A stretch of DNA of 64,000 bases from Alentia gelatinosa (Eukaryota > Annelida > Polychaeta > Phyllodocida > Polynoidae). A program made the position numbers and the translations under genes. Under the pieces are notes generated by a model. The model did no database searches, was not told the origin of the DNA, and saw nothing but the letters and a program-made list of their open reading frames with translations. Each line of letters begins with the position of its first letter. Position 1 is the first letter of the stretch. Positions 18,210-29,108 of the stretch are shown one piece after another. The stretch lies in contig OX465584.1 of NCBI GenBank assembly GCA_950022655.1, positions 57,756,335 through 57,820,334 on the forward strand, given 5' to 3'.

Positions 18210-19380
18210 ATAATATTTGCTGCTAGTTTAAAAAGGATTGGCCTGGGCCTATACCCTGCTCCATGGCCCTGCTCTGTCAGACACAGTGTTTTGTTCATCC
18301 ATTTGCTGAGTTCTTCTGCCACTTTAAGTACCAAAATATTATTTCAGCCAATTAGAGGACATTTTGGGCTTCACCAAGTGCTAGCCCGAAATTTTTATGA
18401 CCAGAACAACTTGATCAAGCACAAATTTGAAAAAAGAGAAAAGCTCTTCACACAAAAATGAATGAATCAAACAATTTCGTGCCTATGCCATTACAAAGAG
18501 CATACAGAGAGAATTAATTTGATGTATGATATGCCATAGTTTGATAGATGGAAATGACCAGCATCTTGAAATAACTACACTGAAAAACTGAATTTATCAA
18601 TTCTATGATCCATCTGAAGACTTCAGGATCAAGATAAATTATGCAACTTAGCTGTCCAAATTCCTATTTACAAGTCTAAGACATGCTTTGTCGTGTAAGA
18701 GATGATCTAGATTAGAGAGGATTATTATTTGAGTGTTATTTTTTGCAAAATCTATGTGGTATCCTTTGCAAAATCTATTTCAGATTTCCTTATCAATAGT
18801 TTATTTAACCATGACATCATCAATATATATGGAAATGAATATCTCCATTGGATTCGGCATGTGAAAATACCCCTGTGTGCCAAATATCTTGTCCCTATCA
18901 TCAATATCAAGAGAGTTTTTGTAATAAATCTGTTCATTTGTGCTAATCATTATGTGGTGCCATGCCATATACTGTTTTCTATATACATGAGTTCCTCAAA
19001 TTCAAACTAAATCTGACTAGACTTTCCTCCATAATTCTTGAACTACTTGACCGATATTTAAAATTGTGATCCTCACTTTCCACGTCATCTTTTGCATAAC
19101 GAAGATTAAACAAATTGAATTTTCCAGCTACAACAGGACCTGTTTGGGTGTTTGTTTTAGACAGCCGTAGGCAGCTGGGGAAGTAGAGGTATTCAGAAAG
19201 AAGTTGATGAGAGTTTGGTCTGTGTCCTTATTCGCCATTGAATTTGGAGTGTTCAGTAATATGAACGAGGCGATAGTGGTATACGGCGGCCTGTCCAGAA
19301 AACCATCGATTATTGTCTATGTATAGCTGTCTCTGGCGCTGGTGGGACTGCCGACACTGCACGAAAACCATCATTTTACA
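18210..19380. other. no gene seen
   Basis: AT-rich non-coding DNA with only short random frames. Confidence 0.5.
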
Positions 19381-19740
19381 TATGTATGCGCCAGGCGTAT
19401 ATAAGTAAGTATTTTGCGTTTACAAGGTCGTCTTAATCCCTGTGTGGATACACCTCATCTGTGGGCGTATATAAGCGTCCAGTGAACAGGGCTTCACTGA
19501 GAGGTGGCGGGGGGAGGTGGCGGGGGAGGGCTTCCTACTGAGGACACCTGTACTTCTACCAACACAAAGGGGTGGGAGGGGGCGGGGGCAGAGGGTATTT
19601 TCTCTCATATACGCCGGGTGTGAAATACAGCCAAGACGCGTCTGTCTTATATAAGGCTTGGGCGTATATAAATAAAAACAAGTCAATATTCAGCCAATAC
19701 ATGCACTTCCGTGATGGCGTATATATGAATAAAACGGTGG
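19381..19740. repeat. cluster of GCGTATATA motifs
   Basis: GCGTATATAA occurs near 19396, 19464 and 19671 and GCGTATATAT near 19716, within about 340 bases. TATA-box-like in form, but no transcript or gene is evident beside them. Confidence 0.6.
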
Positions 19741-20350
19741 TTTTCATGCAGTGCGAGTGAGAATCAGAAGGTTCTAGGTTTAAACCCCAGGCAAGCCAGA
19801 TCACTTTGATTTTTTTCTAACTTATTTTCATTTAGATTAGTATCATATAATGGCAAATAAATATATTATTTATGTATGATTGTTAGAAAATCTGAAGGAT
19901 ATCATTCAACCGAGTGCATTGATTATATAGTTAGGCTACCAGTTTGTTTGTTTGGTTTGATTTAACGTCCAGTTAACCATTATAGGTCCTTACCAGACTT
20001 TCTCAAAGTTCTTTTACACCACGAGGGTGGTAATCGAATCTATGTGATGAATTCAGGTAGAAAGCTCACCCCTACACATTTACCAAGGTGAGAGTTATTT
20101 TGCTTCCCACACCACATAGACATGGTACGAGAAGGATCAGAAAGGATACTTATTGAGATGGCCTTCCAAAAGGATGGTTTTCAGGATCAAGGTCAGAACA
20201 ATGACAGATTTATCATATAGCCTGCAAGGACATTCCAAGTCTCCATCTTTCTCTCTGTCCTTTGAAAGGAAATCTATGTTTATTTAATGGGGCCCCTCCT
20301 ATGACAGCCCTGGGACTACCATATGTCAGTCCTTTCAGATAATAAACGGG
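19740..20350. repeat. tRNA-related SINE-like repeat S1, split by R1
   Basis: A B-box-like GGTTTAAACCCC (19777-19788) and the downstream AGTTAGGCTACC match the copy at 41690-42060. Matching resumes at CAGAAAGGA (20138) and continues through CTGTCCTTT and CCCTCCTATGACA. The R1 repeat (19951-20137) lies between, and the copy at 41860 is the empty site. Confidence 0.65.
19951..20137. repeat. SINE-like dispersed repeat R1
   Basis: Close match to 13368-13558, including GGTAATCGAATC and GAGAGTTATTTTGCTTCCCA. Inserted into S1. Confidence 0.7.
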
Positions 20351-20769
20351 CCCCTGGAACAGGTGAAAGGATGACCCTACGCAAGTTCGCAGACACAGTT
20401 CAAACAATGACGAAGATGGCAACCCTACGAGAGTATATCAGGCAACAGTCCACGAATCCGGCAAAAACCTTGTTTCCATTGGTCGACTACTTGGTACCGA
20501 TCTACAGTCTGGAACCACCGCTAGATCTTTTTTTTTGGTATAGCAAGGCCAGATCGGTTGATGGAAACGGGATTTGCAGAGAATGTTTATAGATTAATTC
20601 TGCATAGATTAGGTAACAATGCCACAGTGCTTGGATTTGCTCACAGAAGATCTGCGTGTAGCTGGAAAATACGGTCGATACAATGCACCCTCAAAGCCAT
20701 TTTCCACTTGCTGACTGAAGTGGCACCGACTATTTGTGTTCCCCTAAAGATCTGTCGGTGGTGACATCG

Positions 20770-22160
20770 GGTTTCCCATTTGAAGATTCATGAAAACCGT
20801 TAAACTGCATTAATTCTGGGTTACGGGTCAAGGGTCTATCACCATACAACGTCGGGGACTAGCAAACACCGGGACCTGTAAACAGACTGAATTCTGGAAA
20901 ACCTCAATAGGCCTTTTTCCACAGGCCGGTTTCGCACCTTATCTGGGTGGTTACGCAATGCCTGCGGCCAAACATACCCCTGGCAACGTATTCTTTATCA
21001 TTGGATCACTTAGTATATGAGCGTAACACGTTGATGATACCCGTGTATATCATTTTCAGAGAAATAACAATGATTTCATCATATTCTATGGTATTCCAGC
21101 TCCAATATGATGTATCATACATGCATATCACCTAAATGATACTTTAGATATACCTTAGATAAGACAGGAACACTGAAACCGCATACATATTAATACATTG
21201 GCAGACCCAGCAGTTATATGCTTATCTTTTTCCTATCTAAAACCAAGATAATTATCAACTATAAAGTTTAGACATCCCAGACTTGTTGATACAATACCCT
21301 AGTTTGTTCCAACAATTTAATCTGTCAAAAAACAACACTCCTGCAATCACACCCACCGTTCACACTTTAGGTGTGATTGCTGTTTATCTCTATATGAATA
21401 CCGCTTGAATCGCGGTGTTTGTCCGAGCGGCCGCGTCACTAGACAGTGGGCCGTTAGGCGGCGCTGAACGGCAACACCTGTATAGGGTCTACTGACCGTC
21501 ACCGATCTACAGTCAGGAACTACCAACAGACCTTTAGTACTGCTGATGGCCACGGTCTGGTCTATGTTCGTCAGACATATTAATTATCTCAAGGAGGATC
21601 GGTCTCTATTTAACAGGGATGTCAATTGGGGTCAGAAGAAAACAAGGAAATATTTCCCTGGCAATACAGGGTTAGACATCAGATCTATATATACACCAAA
21701 AAGACCTAAAATATAGTAGATACAAATAACATTATCACTGCGGAACATGGGTCTGGAGGCAGGTTAATTGGGGAATTTATGAATCATGGTTGATTTGAGT
21801 ATCTTTTAATTTTTATGTTCATTTTACACAAGAAAAAAGGATATCTTATTCCAAAAATGAAAACACGGAATTCCGCGGAAATAAGGAAAACTGACATCCC
21901 TGATTTAAGGGCCCGTTTCCATTGGCCGACGAAAAGGTGTAGATTCTTCCCTCATTTTTTTTTTATATTCCAAACGGTTCTGTCATATTCGACAGATTTT
22001 CCACTGGAAGTTCAATAAAGCAAGCGGTACATCAAGATCTCAAGGTTCCATACATCCAAGAAATGAGGGGTGGAATGAGAGGTAATGAATACAGGATTCA
22101 ATTGAATTGTCACAGGAATCAGGAAGTGAGTTACAGAACTAAGAACTATTTGAGTTTTCC
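20770..22160. other. no gene seen
   Basis: Non-coding with fragments of the GGCC foldback family near 21490-21560 and 21910. Confidence 0.5.
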
Positions 22161-22166
22161 TAAAAG

Positions 22167-22255
22167 CCCATTTCGATTGGCCGTCAGTCTTCTACAGTCG
22201 GGTACCACCGACGGACCTTTAGCACTGCTGATGGCCAATAGAAATGGGGTTTCAG
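22167..22255. repeat. GGCC foldback element
   Basis: CCCATTTCGATTGGCC faces GGCCAATAGAAATGGG in inverted orientation around a loop with GTCGGGTACCACCGACGG. Relatives lie at 20465, 21490, 3880 and 59088. Confidence 0.75.
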
Positions 22256-22323
22256 GAGAACTCAAATAATCTAAACCGATATGTTGTCAATCGTCCACTG
22301 CACAATCAACAACTATTTGACAG

Positions 22324-22541
22324 AGACTTACCTCCTTGAGATAATCAAGATTACAGACCGTGCGACGGCTCGTAAAACGATCCGGAAACGTGAAGACGAG
22401 CGAGCCTTGGCAGCCCAGTGGTTTGAGGATATCCAGCAGACCGCAGCCCCAGCACAGAGAGGAGGCTACAGGGGCAAGGACATAGCGGGAAAACAGTGCC
22501 CGGCCCCGTACAACAACCAATGCCTATACAAGGAACAGTGA
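22324..22541 (+). CDS. candidate terminal coding exon, unknown protein
   Basis: A clear acceptor (AACTATTTGACAG) precedes 72 codons that end in TGA. Entered in phase 1, they begin ETYLLEIIKITDRATARK. The middle (KREDERALAAQWFEDIQQ) is charged and helical, and the tail is Gly/Pro-rich with two cysteines. Base composition is clearly richer in GC than the flanks. I do not recognise the family and could not find a matching upstream exon, so it may be a remnant. Its neighbours on both sides are foldback elements. Confidence 0.4.
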
Positions 22542-22557
22542 ACTCCTATAGTATAAC

Positions 22558-22867
22558 TAGATGAGTTTTAATCTTGGCCACCGTATGCCACGACTGGAGT
22601 TTGGCATAGTGATTTCACGAGGCGAAGCCAAGTGAAGTCCGAAGGCCAAACTCCAGGAGTGGAATGCAGTGGCCACAATAAAAAAGAATCAGGTTTTGAT
22701 TTTATCCTACCCCGTCTCCTCTATTTTGGAATATTACGTGATAAAAATTCTGTATGCCACTAGTGGCATATAAAACTCTGTATGCCAGGCAGTACGGAAG
22801 TTTTTCAGAACTCAGTACGGAAACTCAATGTTAAGCCTATGGGATTTTATATCAGGGGTAGGATAAA
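22558..22867. mobile_element. hairpin plus CTA-type TIR element
   Basis: Hairpin 22563-22680 with arms TTGGCCACCGTATGCCACGA / GGAATGCAGTGGCCACAATA and a GAGGCGAAGCC loop, then ends TTTATCCTACCCC (22701-22713) and GGGGTAGGATAAA (22855-22867). Same subfamily as 43761-44050, 48985-49275, 56450-56747 and 58315-58611. Confidence 0.85.
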
Positions 22868-22959
22868 TACATCATCTCACTCCGGGTATTTTTTCTCTCC
22901 ATAGACTTATCATTGGGAACTCGTATCCAACGTCTATGAGATATTTAGGAAAGATGGGG

Positions 22960-23215
22960 GAATATGTCACAAATCAGTGGAAAAAGTCTTTTCCCGAGTC
23001 AGCTCTCTTCCCCATGGAGGTGTGTGTGCGCTGGATTTCTGTTTACGAAAAACAGTCGCTAAAGCATTCACTCAAAGATTTTATCTAAGCCTGAAATATT
23101 ACTCTTAGAAAAAGGCCTGTACTTCTGTCCCTCACAAAATTGTATTTGTGGGGGAAAAGTTAGAGAAGAACTGGATGATTTCCAACATAACCTTAGAATT
23201 AAGAGAAAACGTGGT
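22960..23215 (+). pseudogene. Penelope-like element fragment
   Basis: 22975-23050 resembles the inverted pLTR head of the complete PLE (CTCTTCC..TGGAGGTGTGTG). Then 23075-23206 translates to LLLEKGLYFCPSQNC, EELDDFQHNLRIK, clearly related to LSLLNKGLNFCPTTK, AELDNFHRNLRLR near the ORF2 start. This is a third, more diverged PLE, cut off after the N-terminal part. Confidence 0.7.
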
Positions 23216-23224
23216 TACTGCGCC

Positions 23225-23335
23225 CGAAGGGATGGCTGTTCGAGGTCTTTTTATGCCATGAATACGTCCCGACGCCGCAGGCGGAGGGACGTATTCCTGG
23301 CATCAAAAGGCCGAAAATAGCATCCCTATGGACTC
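23225..23335. repeat. foldback with CGCCGCAGGCGG loop
   Basis: GGATGGCTGTT, TTTTTATGCCATGAATACGT and CCC face GGG, ACGTATTCCTGGCATCAAAA and AATAGCATCC. The arms are about 40 bases with small mismatches. Confidence 0.8.
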
Positions 23336-23339
23336 AGTC

Positions 23340-24210
23340 ACTACGGTTTCTTATTATTACCTAACTAAATATTAATAAAACCGCCATTTTATATACTTAT
23401 TAAATGTACCAATTGACTCGATGGTCACAGTGCGCCCGAATATTCACTACGGCCTCAGTGCGCCGAAACATTATTTATACTGCAGCCCGAGCAGCGGGTA
23501 GTATTTCATAGACTTCGGCCATAGGTATGTAATAATAAAGGATTCTCTCAGACAGATTCACGGGGCTTTTTCTCTAGTACCAATAAAGTTTCTCGCAACT
23601 GATTTCAAGACAAAAAACTGATAAAGGAATTGTGATGTTCTTGTCAAAACTAAATAATACAAAAGGGATCAAGCTCATACTTTTAGAGAAGGGTAATAAT
23701 GTAATCTATACCAATGCAAGTTGAAGGATCAATAACATTTAGAACAATAGTATGCAATTTAAGGTTTGTGATCATACTGAAAACTCAGATAGACTTTCTA
23801 TTTGAACTGAAATCTTGTTTTAATGTCAAATATAAACTCTGTGGAATTGACATATGTAGACTTAGAGGGAAAGTCACATGTATAACACAATCTTCGGGAA
23901 AATACTGAAAAAAAGAGAACTAAATGGATAAAATAAGACGAAGAAGGAATTTCAGGTGAATCCACTGCAGGGATTGTTAGCTTGGAAGTTTTTCAGAACT
24001 TAGTCTGAAGAAAAGCAAATAAAGGATGAATAAAGGTATAAATATCGGTATAAAGAAAAAAAGAAGGGGCTATTGTAATCCTAAACCATCGTTTATTGTC
24101 TATGTATGAAATGAATAATAAATCCATAATTCCATTCATATAGAAACTTGTGTGCCTAACGAACTGCATATTCTAACCACATTTTCCGCCTTTGAATAAT
24201 ATCTGTATAT
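23340..24210. other. no gene seen
   Basis: AT-rich non-coding sequence. Confidence 0.5.
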
Positions 24211-24215
24211 CCTCT

Positions 24216-24218
<3 letters not shown>

Positions 24219-24309
<91 letters not shown>
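24219..24309. repeat. (TA)n microsatellite
   Basis: About 45 uninterrupted TA units. Read in frame it gives a meaningless Tyr-Ile repeat. Confidence 0.98.
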
Positions 24310-24311
<2 letters not shown>

Positions 24312-25425
24312 CTGCCTGTTTGTCATCTTGCATTGTCATTTTTGTTTGTGTTAAAATTATTTTTGAATTGATTGAAGTTCGTAGAATAGGAAGTTGTTGG
24401 CTCTGGGGCGCCGCATGGCTGCATTGGAAGTGCTACGAACAAGATTTACATCCACATTAATGCAGATGTTATCCCTGATGAAATCTAAACTTTCCAGTCA
24501 GTCTGAGATAGCGGAATATTGAGTTGTTCGATAAGCAATCTGTACAATCATACAGCACGCCTAGAACACTGGGATAACATCAACGTCAGATGTAAATGAA
24601 GTGACAGAAATAGAAACACTGACGAGGCACATAGAGCAGAACCGTCCGCAATTCACAGCAACATAGCCATTCATCTCCTTAAGTATGCCTTACTTCATCT
24701 TGCCAACTGCTACAGGTCAATTTGATGCTGTCCTTTTTTTAGAAGCTGGATGGCAAATCTTTCGGTCGGATCTCACCGCTGGAACATATGCGTGGGTGTG
24801 AACTGTCTGTACTGGTGGGAGGGAGAAGATAAAGCGCCAGGCAGAGGTCAGTAGAGGTCATCACGAGATGGCAAGGCAAAGGCAACCAATCAGAGTCTCT
24901 AATGAGGATTGTCAGGACTTAGAGACCGATCTCTCTTCGCAACAAGATGTAAGCTGCAGAGTCTGGCAGTACAGGAACCACGCCAACGTTGAGAGCAGTT
25001 GATCGGAAAATAGGGACAATGTATATATATCCCTAAGAATCTTCTTCATATACCTTTTCTAGGAAAGAGGATACAAATAATCAGAAATGTTAGAGTCAAC
25101 AATACAGGGGTGGCAACCATGTAATTAGTACAGGACATTTATGAGATTAAGGTTTAGTTCCAGAATAGCCTATATGATGTTTAGGTAGTTTTGGCTTTAT
25201 ATAGTTAACTAGTATAACAAAAAAAGAGGAGCAATTGAGCAAAAAGCAAGTGTGGTTTACAGACGCTAATAAACAAGGGTAGTGGTTTATATAGACAATA
25301 ATCGATGGTTTTGTGGAAAGGCGGCCGTAAACCACGAGTGGTTAACATGTCGTAATACAGGAGCCTTTAGAAAGTGAATCACGATGTCAACCTTGAGTGG
25401 TTTACTTTGTTTGGGTAGTTTAACG

Positions 25426-25914
25426 CAGGCCTCCCAGTGCCCCGCTTCCTCAGTACAGGTTTTTTTTTAATAGGTTTTGAAAATTATAATAGGTTTTTAG
25501 GGTTAACATATTCAGCATGATAAGAGTCAAAATATAGTGAAGTGCTTATTTTCATTTCTTGATTTCTAACAAAATGTACCTAGTACTAAATTGCAGGACT
25601 TCAGGATGTCTGGCTCATCAGGTTATACCCAGCTAGTATGTATACGTGTGTTCAGTTTCGGACAGGTAAACCAGCCTGGCAAGAAGTCGCACCAACTGTT
25701 GATTCTTTTATGATCTCTTAAATAAACCGATAATGTGGATATCTTGTCATTTGATGATCTAACTTTGTGTCATGTTAACTTCTAAGATTTTCTGTACAAC
25801 TCAATCTGCATGGCAATGAAAATATAGGTTTTTATAGGGTCCTTTGAAAAAAGTAAAGGCTCAAGAATCAAAATATAGGTTTTCATAGGTTTTAAAGGTT
25901 TCGCTGGGAGGCCT
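25426..25914. mobile_element. TIR element with CAGGCCTCCCAG ends
   Basis: CAGGCCTCCCAG (left) and CTGGGAGGCCTG (right) are perfect 12-base inverted ends, with TTAAC next to both. The interior is AT-rich with several AATAGGTTTT units facing inward. The CAGG terminus resembles hAT-type ends; the duplication length is uncertain. A lone similar end lies near 63685. Confidence 0.65.
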
Positions 25915-26204
25915 GTTAACCTCCAATTTGCTCAATTAGACTTGAATGGTTTACAGAGCTGTCTGTCCACATAACCATCATTTGTTGCATTTATTATCCA
26001 TCTTTTTGAATGAATTAAACACAATTGCCACATTAAAGGGTATAACAATAGGGACTATTTCTTTGCTCTGTAGCATAAAGGGACTATTTTCCCCATATAC
26101 CATGGTTTCGAGGCTATATACAAAAATCTGATCTACAGTTATGGTATCTGACAGGTATAATACAATGGGTTATGGCTCCCTGAGTCCCAATACATTTTTA
26201 ACCC

Positions 26205-26315
26205 TTTAAGGATGCATGATGCCTGGAGGCATCACCGTGCTAAAGACGCATGATGCCTGGAGGCATCACCGCACTAAAGACGCATGATGCCTTGTGGCAT
26301 CATTGTCCCAATATG
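26205..26315. repeat. tandem GATGCC palindromes
   Basis: Three roughly 38-base units, each with a short hairpin: GATGCCTGGAGGCATC twice, then GATGCCTTGTGGCATC, separated by AAAGACGCAT. Preceded by CCCTTTAAGGA. The same family appears inverted at 50905-51135. Confidence 0.85.
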
Positions 26316-26461
26316 AACAAAAATGTTTTAAGAAATAATAGAGCAATATTCATGAAATCTTCAGAAAATGTAGATATATCATCATATTTAGTATTTCTAT
26401 TAAAAAGAAATAAAATATTTATGATTGTGTATCATACTGCATTATTACAAACTTGGATATC

Positions 26462-26810
26462 AGTTTTAACTATTCCTATATACCTATGGCTGTACACTCT
26501 ATGCTTACACCACGCTCTGGGGGGTGGAGTAACTATCTGATACTACCCAAGGTTGGTATACTACCCAAGGTTGCCGTATACTACCCAAGGTTGACATTTA
26601 GACCAATCAGATTGTCTCATATTAAACCACATTTGAAGGTATATAGGAATAGGGAAACCAAGTACCAGTGAAAGGAAGTCAAAATTACTCGGTAAGGCTT
26701 GGAAAAATTACTGCCCGCGGCCAGGGCCTTGGGCAGTAATTTTTCCAAGCCTTACCTCGTAACTTTGACTTCCTTTCACCGGAACATAGTTTCCCTCTAT
26801 TCCGTGCCCA
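26462..26810. mobile_element. foldback family P, copy 1
   Basis: Outer ends TATTCCTATATACCTATGG and its complement near 26640, three ACTACCCAAGGTTG direct repeats, then a hairpin with arms GGCTTGGAAAAATTACTGCC / GGCAGTAATTTTTCCAAGCC. Copies at 51806-52205 and, inverted, at 40629-40946. Confidence 0.8.
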
Positions 26811-26814
26811 TCCT

Positions 26815-26965
26815 CTAGGCAGACAGACTACCACCAGCACCCGTCCTTATGGGACTAGCTAGGCCCCAGGCAGCCGTCCTTAACCCTTTCTGTCCTGCCA
26901 GGACCAGGGGAATGCCATATGGCATTCCCCTGGCCAGGGCCGGACAATGCCATATGGCATTCACA
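26815..26965. repeat. GAATGCCATATGGCATTC palindromes
   Basis: Two short palindromes based on AATGCCATATGGCATT within a CCGTCCTTAACCCTTT context. Relatives with GACGGCTGCCTG lie at 50405 and 50645 and others at 63470. Confidence 0.7.
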
Positions 26966-27242
26966 TATGGAATGGATGAACCACTCTGTATTTGTTCCTT
27001 TGTAACTTTTTGAAAAATAATCGCAGAATTATAAAAATTATATGGGATATTATGCTAAATGTCGCCAGTATGTCTTTGAAATATCGGAAAGTTCTAATAA
27101 AAAATATAGATTTACTGGAAATTTTAAATTTCTCTTAATAATATTGACTACAAAAGCCGGCCATACAAAGGCCACAATTGGGTCTGGTGCCTGCTGTAGT
27201 ATGGGTACATGGTGAATTATGTGTGGCTCTTGAAGGGTTAAA

Positions 27243-27350
27243 GTTTGGTTTGTTGGTTTGATTTAACGTCCAGTTAACCATTACAGGTTCTCACCAGACT
27301 TTCTCAAGGTTCTATTACACCACAAGGGTGGTGATCGAATCTATGAAATG
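27243..27350. repeat. SINE-like repeat R1, truncated
   Basis: Matches the first half of R1 (GATTTAACGTCCAGTTAACC, GGTGATCGAATC) and then stops. Confidence 0.65.
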
Positions 27351-27391
27351 ACCGTTAATGAGGTCTGTGTATGCGATGGATAATAAAGTAC

Positions 27392-27683
27392 TTTATCTCA
27401 CGCCTAGTATTTTTTCTCCATAGACTTAAAATTGGTAACTCTTATCAAATGCCCATTAAATATCTATGAAATATATCCAATGGGGGATTATGTCACAAAT
27501 GTTAGCCCATTAGTCAATGTGAAGTGTGAGGTAAATTCAGAAACCCATCCAAGTTTAGGATCAGAGCTCCATCCCATCTCGTTTGAATTGCTACGTAACT
27601 CATGTGGCTTCACCTTGTGAATTATTATGCGATACAAACTTGATAGGATACGAGCTCTGACCCTAAACTTTCATAGGTTTCCT
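27392..27683. mobile_element. TCA-type TIR element with hairpin
   Basis: TTTATCTCACGCC, a CTCCATAGACTTAAAATTGG motif, then a hairpin with arms around GATCAGAGCTCCATCCCATC / GATACGAGCTCTGACCC and a GTGGCTTCACCTTGTG loop. Near copies at 45990, 53788, 56896 and 57189. Confidence 0.75.
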
Positions 27684-27948
27684 CTATAGGGGACAAAGCC
27701 ATTGTTAGTTCATGAAGCAGTTACTAGGTGGTCAGGGGACAAAACCTGTGTTCTGGCTCTTTGTTCTTACCAAATTCAACTGCCTTTCAATGTTTTACCA
27801 TGGCTCCTTTGACTCTCTACAGCCATCCCAGAGCAAGATGACATAAAAATTAAACCCAAGACATGATATTTTCCACATGGAACACTTTATACGCCTATTT
27901 GAGCAAGGCTAGAGTTGTAACAATTCCCAATTATCACTCGCTTCTTTT

Positions 27949-28005
27949 GCACCTCCTTTAGTGAAGAACACCTACTTTTTCACCTCCTTTAGTGAAGAAC
28001 ACCTA
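27949..28005. repeat. short tandem duplication
   Basis: CACCTCCTTTAGTGAAGAAC occurs twice, about 30 bases apart. Confidence 0.9.
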
Positions 28006-28009
28006 CTCG

Positions 28010-29090
28010 GGGGGCGTCATGGTGGTGCCCATGGATCATAAGCTATATGCCGTATAGTGGCCCTATGCACTTTCAAAGGGGACTTCGTAGCCCATCGGTA
28101 AGAAATTCCGCGATTGTAAAGGTTAAAGGAATAGGATGAGGAGAAACAAAGTTCTTAGAAAAGAAAGAAATACAGCTATTTCACAATGATAAACTTTATT
28201 TTGATTTATGAATTTCCATGGAACAACTGATTCTATATAGATACATGTATAATTGTTGTAAATGTGCCATCATACATTTCATTATATCTTTAGAATAACT
28301 CTAATACATACAATATGCTAAAAAAGAAAACAGATGGTGACAGATAAAGTCCCATTTGGCCATTTCCATGTTTTCATGGGATTGTGGGTATCCCCTGGCA
28401 ATCAATGAATCTTTCATTCAAAACATCTCTATGAATGATTAATACTTTTACTTCAATTAATATTTATTTCAATATATGCAATATTTTCAGTCCTTTTAGC
28501 ACAATGTACTGGTAATTAAGGAAACTGCCTTTATCAAAAATATCCATTTTTTGTACTGCAAATGCCGAAATGATTTCCCTTGAAAAGCCATTTGAACCGC
28601 ATCAAATAAACTTGCTTATACCCATTTTTCTTTTTTATCTTTTCTGCAGAGTCCTTTTCCTTGTTTGAAAGCATCTTTTTACATCTTGGAGGGTTTTGTG
28701 TTGCCCTTCAAAAATGAATAAAATCCATTGAGATCTGTTAGTACATATCATGTCATTATTGCAACCACTGATAACAAGGTATCAAACAATTTTCCCAATG
28801 AAAAGGTAATATATTTCGTTGAAGATTCAGTTCTAAAGCTAAATATGATTGCATGCAAATAAGATTATAGGGATTGCAGGAATAGCCAAAGCCATAATAT
28901 GAAGTGTATGTCCCCAGGTTGGGTTATGACTCCCCCCCCCTCCGTTTTAATGGTTTTTATTTCGCCTTCGATAATACAATATCGTCTTACTAAGTGGAAC
29001 ATTTGAATAAACTCTTGGGAGGGAATTCTAATGGTAGAAATTACATTACTTTGTACAGACAACCTGGGAAATACCAATATCAAAGATACA
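28010..29090. other. downstream flank of the host gene
   Basis: No exon identified. On the minus strand AATAAA occurs at about 28961-28956 and near 28200, either of which could be a polyadenylation signal for the gene ending near 29.1 kb. Confidence 0.4.
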
Positions 29091-29108
29091 TTATGAAATG
29101 TCACCCAC

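Noticed and set aside
20345..20470. Exon-like frame with MTLRKFADTVQTMTKMATLR
   Set aside because: Protein-like and partly in unique DNA, but the only usable donor gives a phase that does not fit the exon at 22324, and the acceptor side lies in repeat S1.
24136..24339. Tyr-Ile repeat protein
   Set aside because: Translation of a (TA)n microsatellite.
24752..24830. Plus-strand exon after TTTTTTTTAG (KLDGKSFGRISPLEHMRG)
   Set aside because: Acceptor-like tract and short frame, but no donor partner, no homology recognised and no neighbouring exons.
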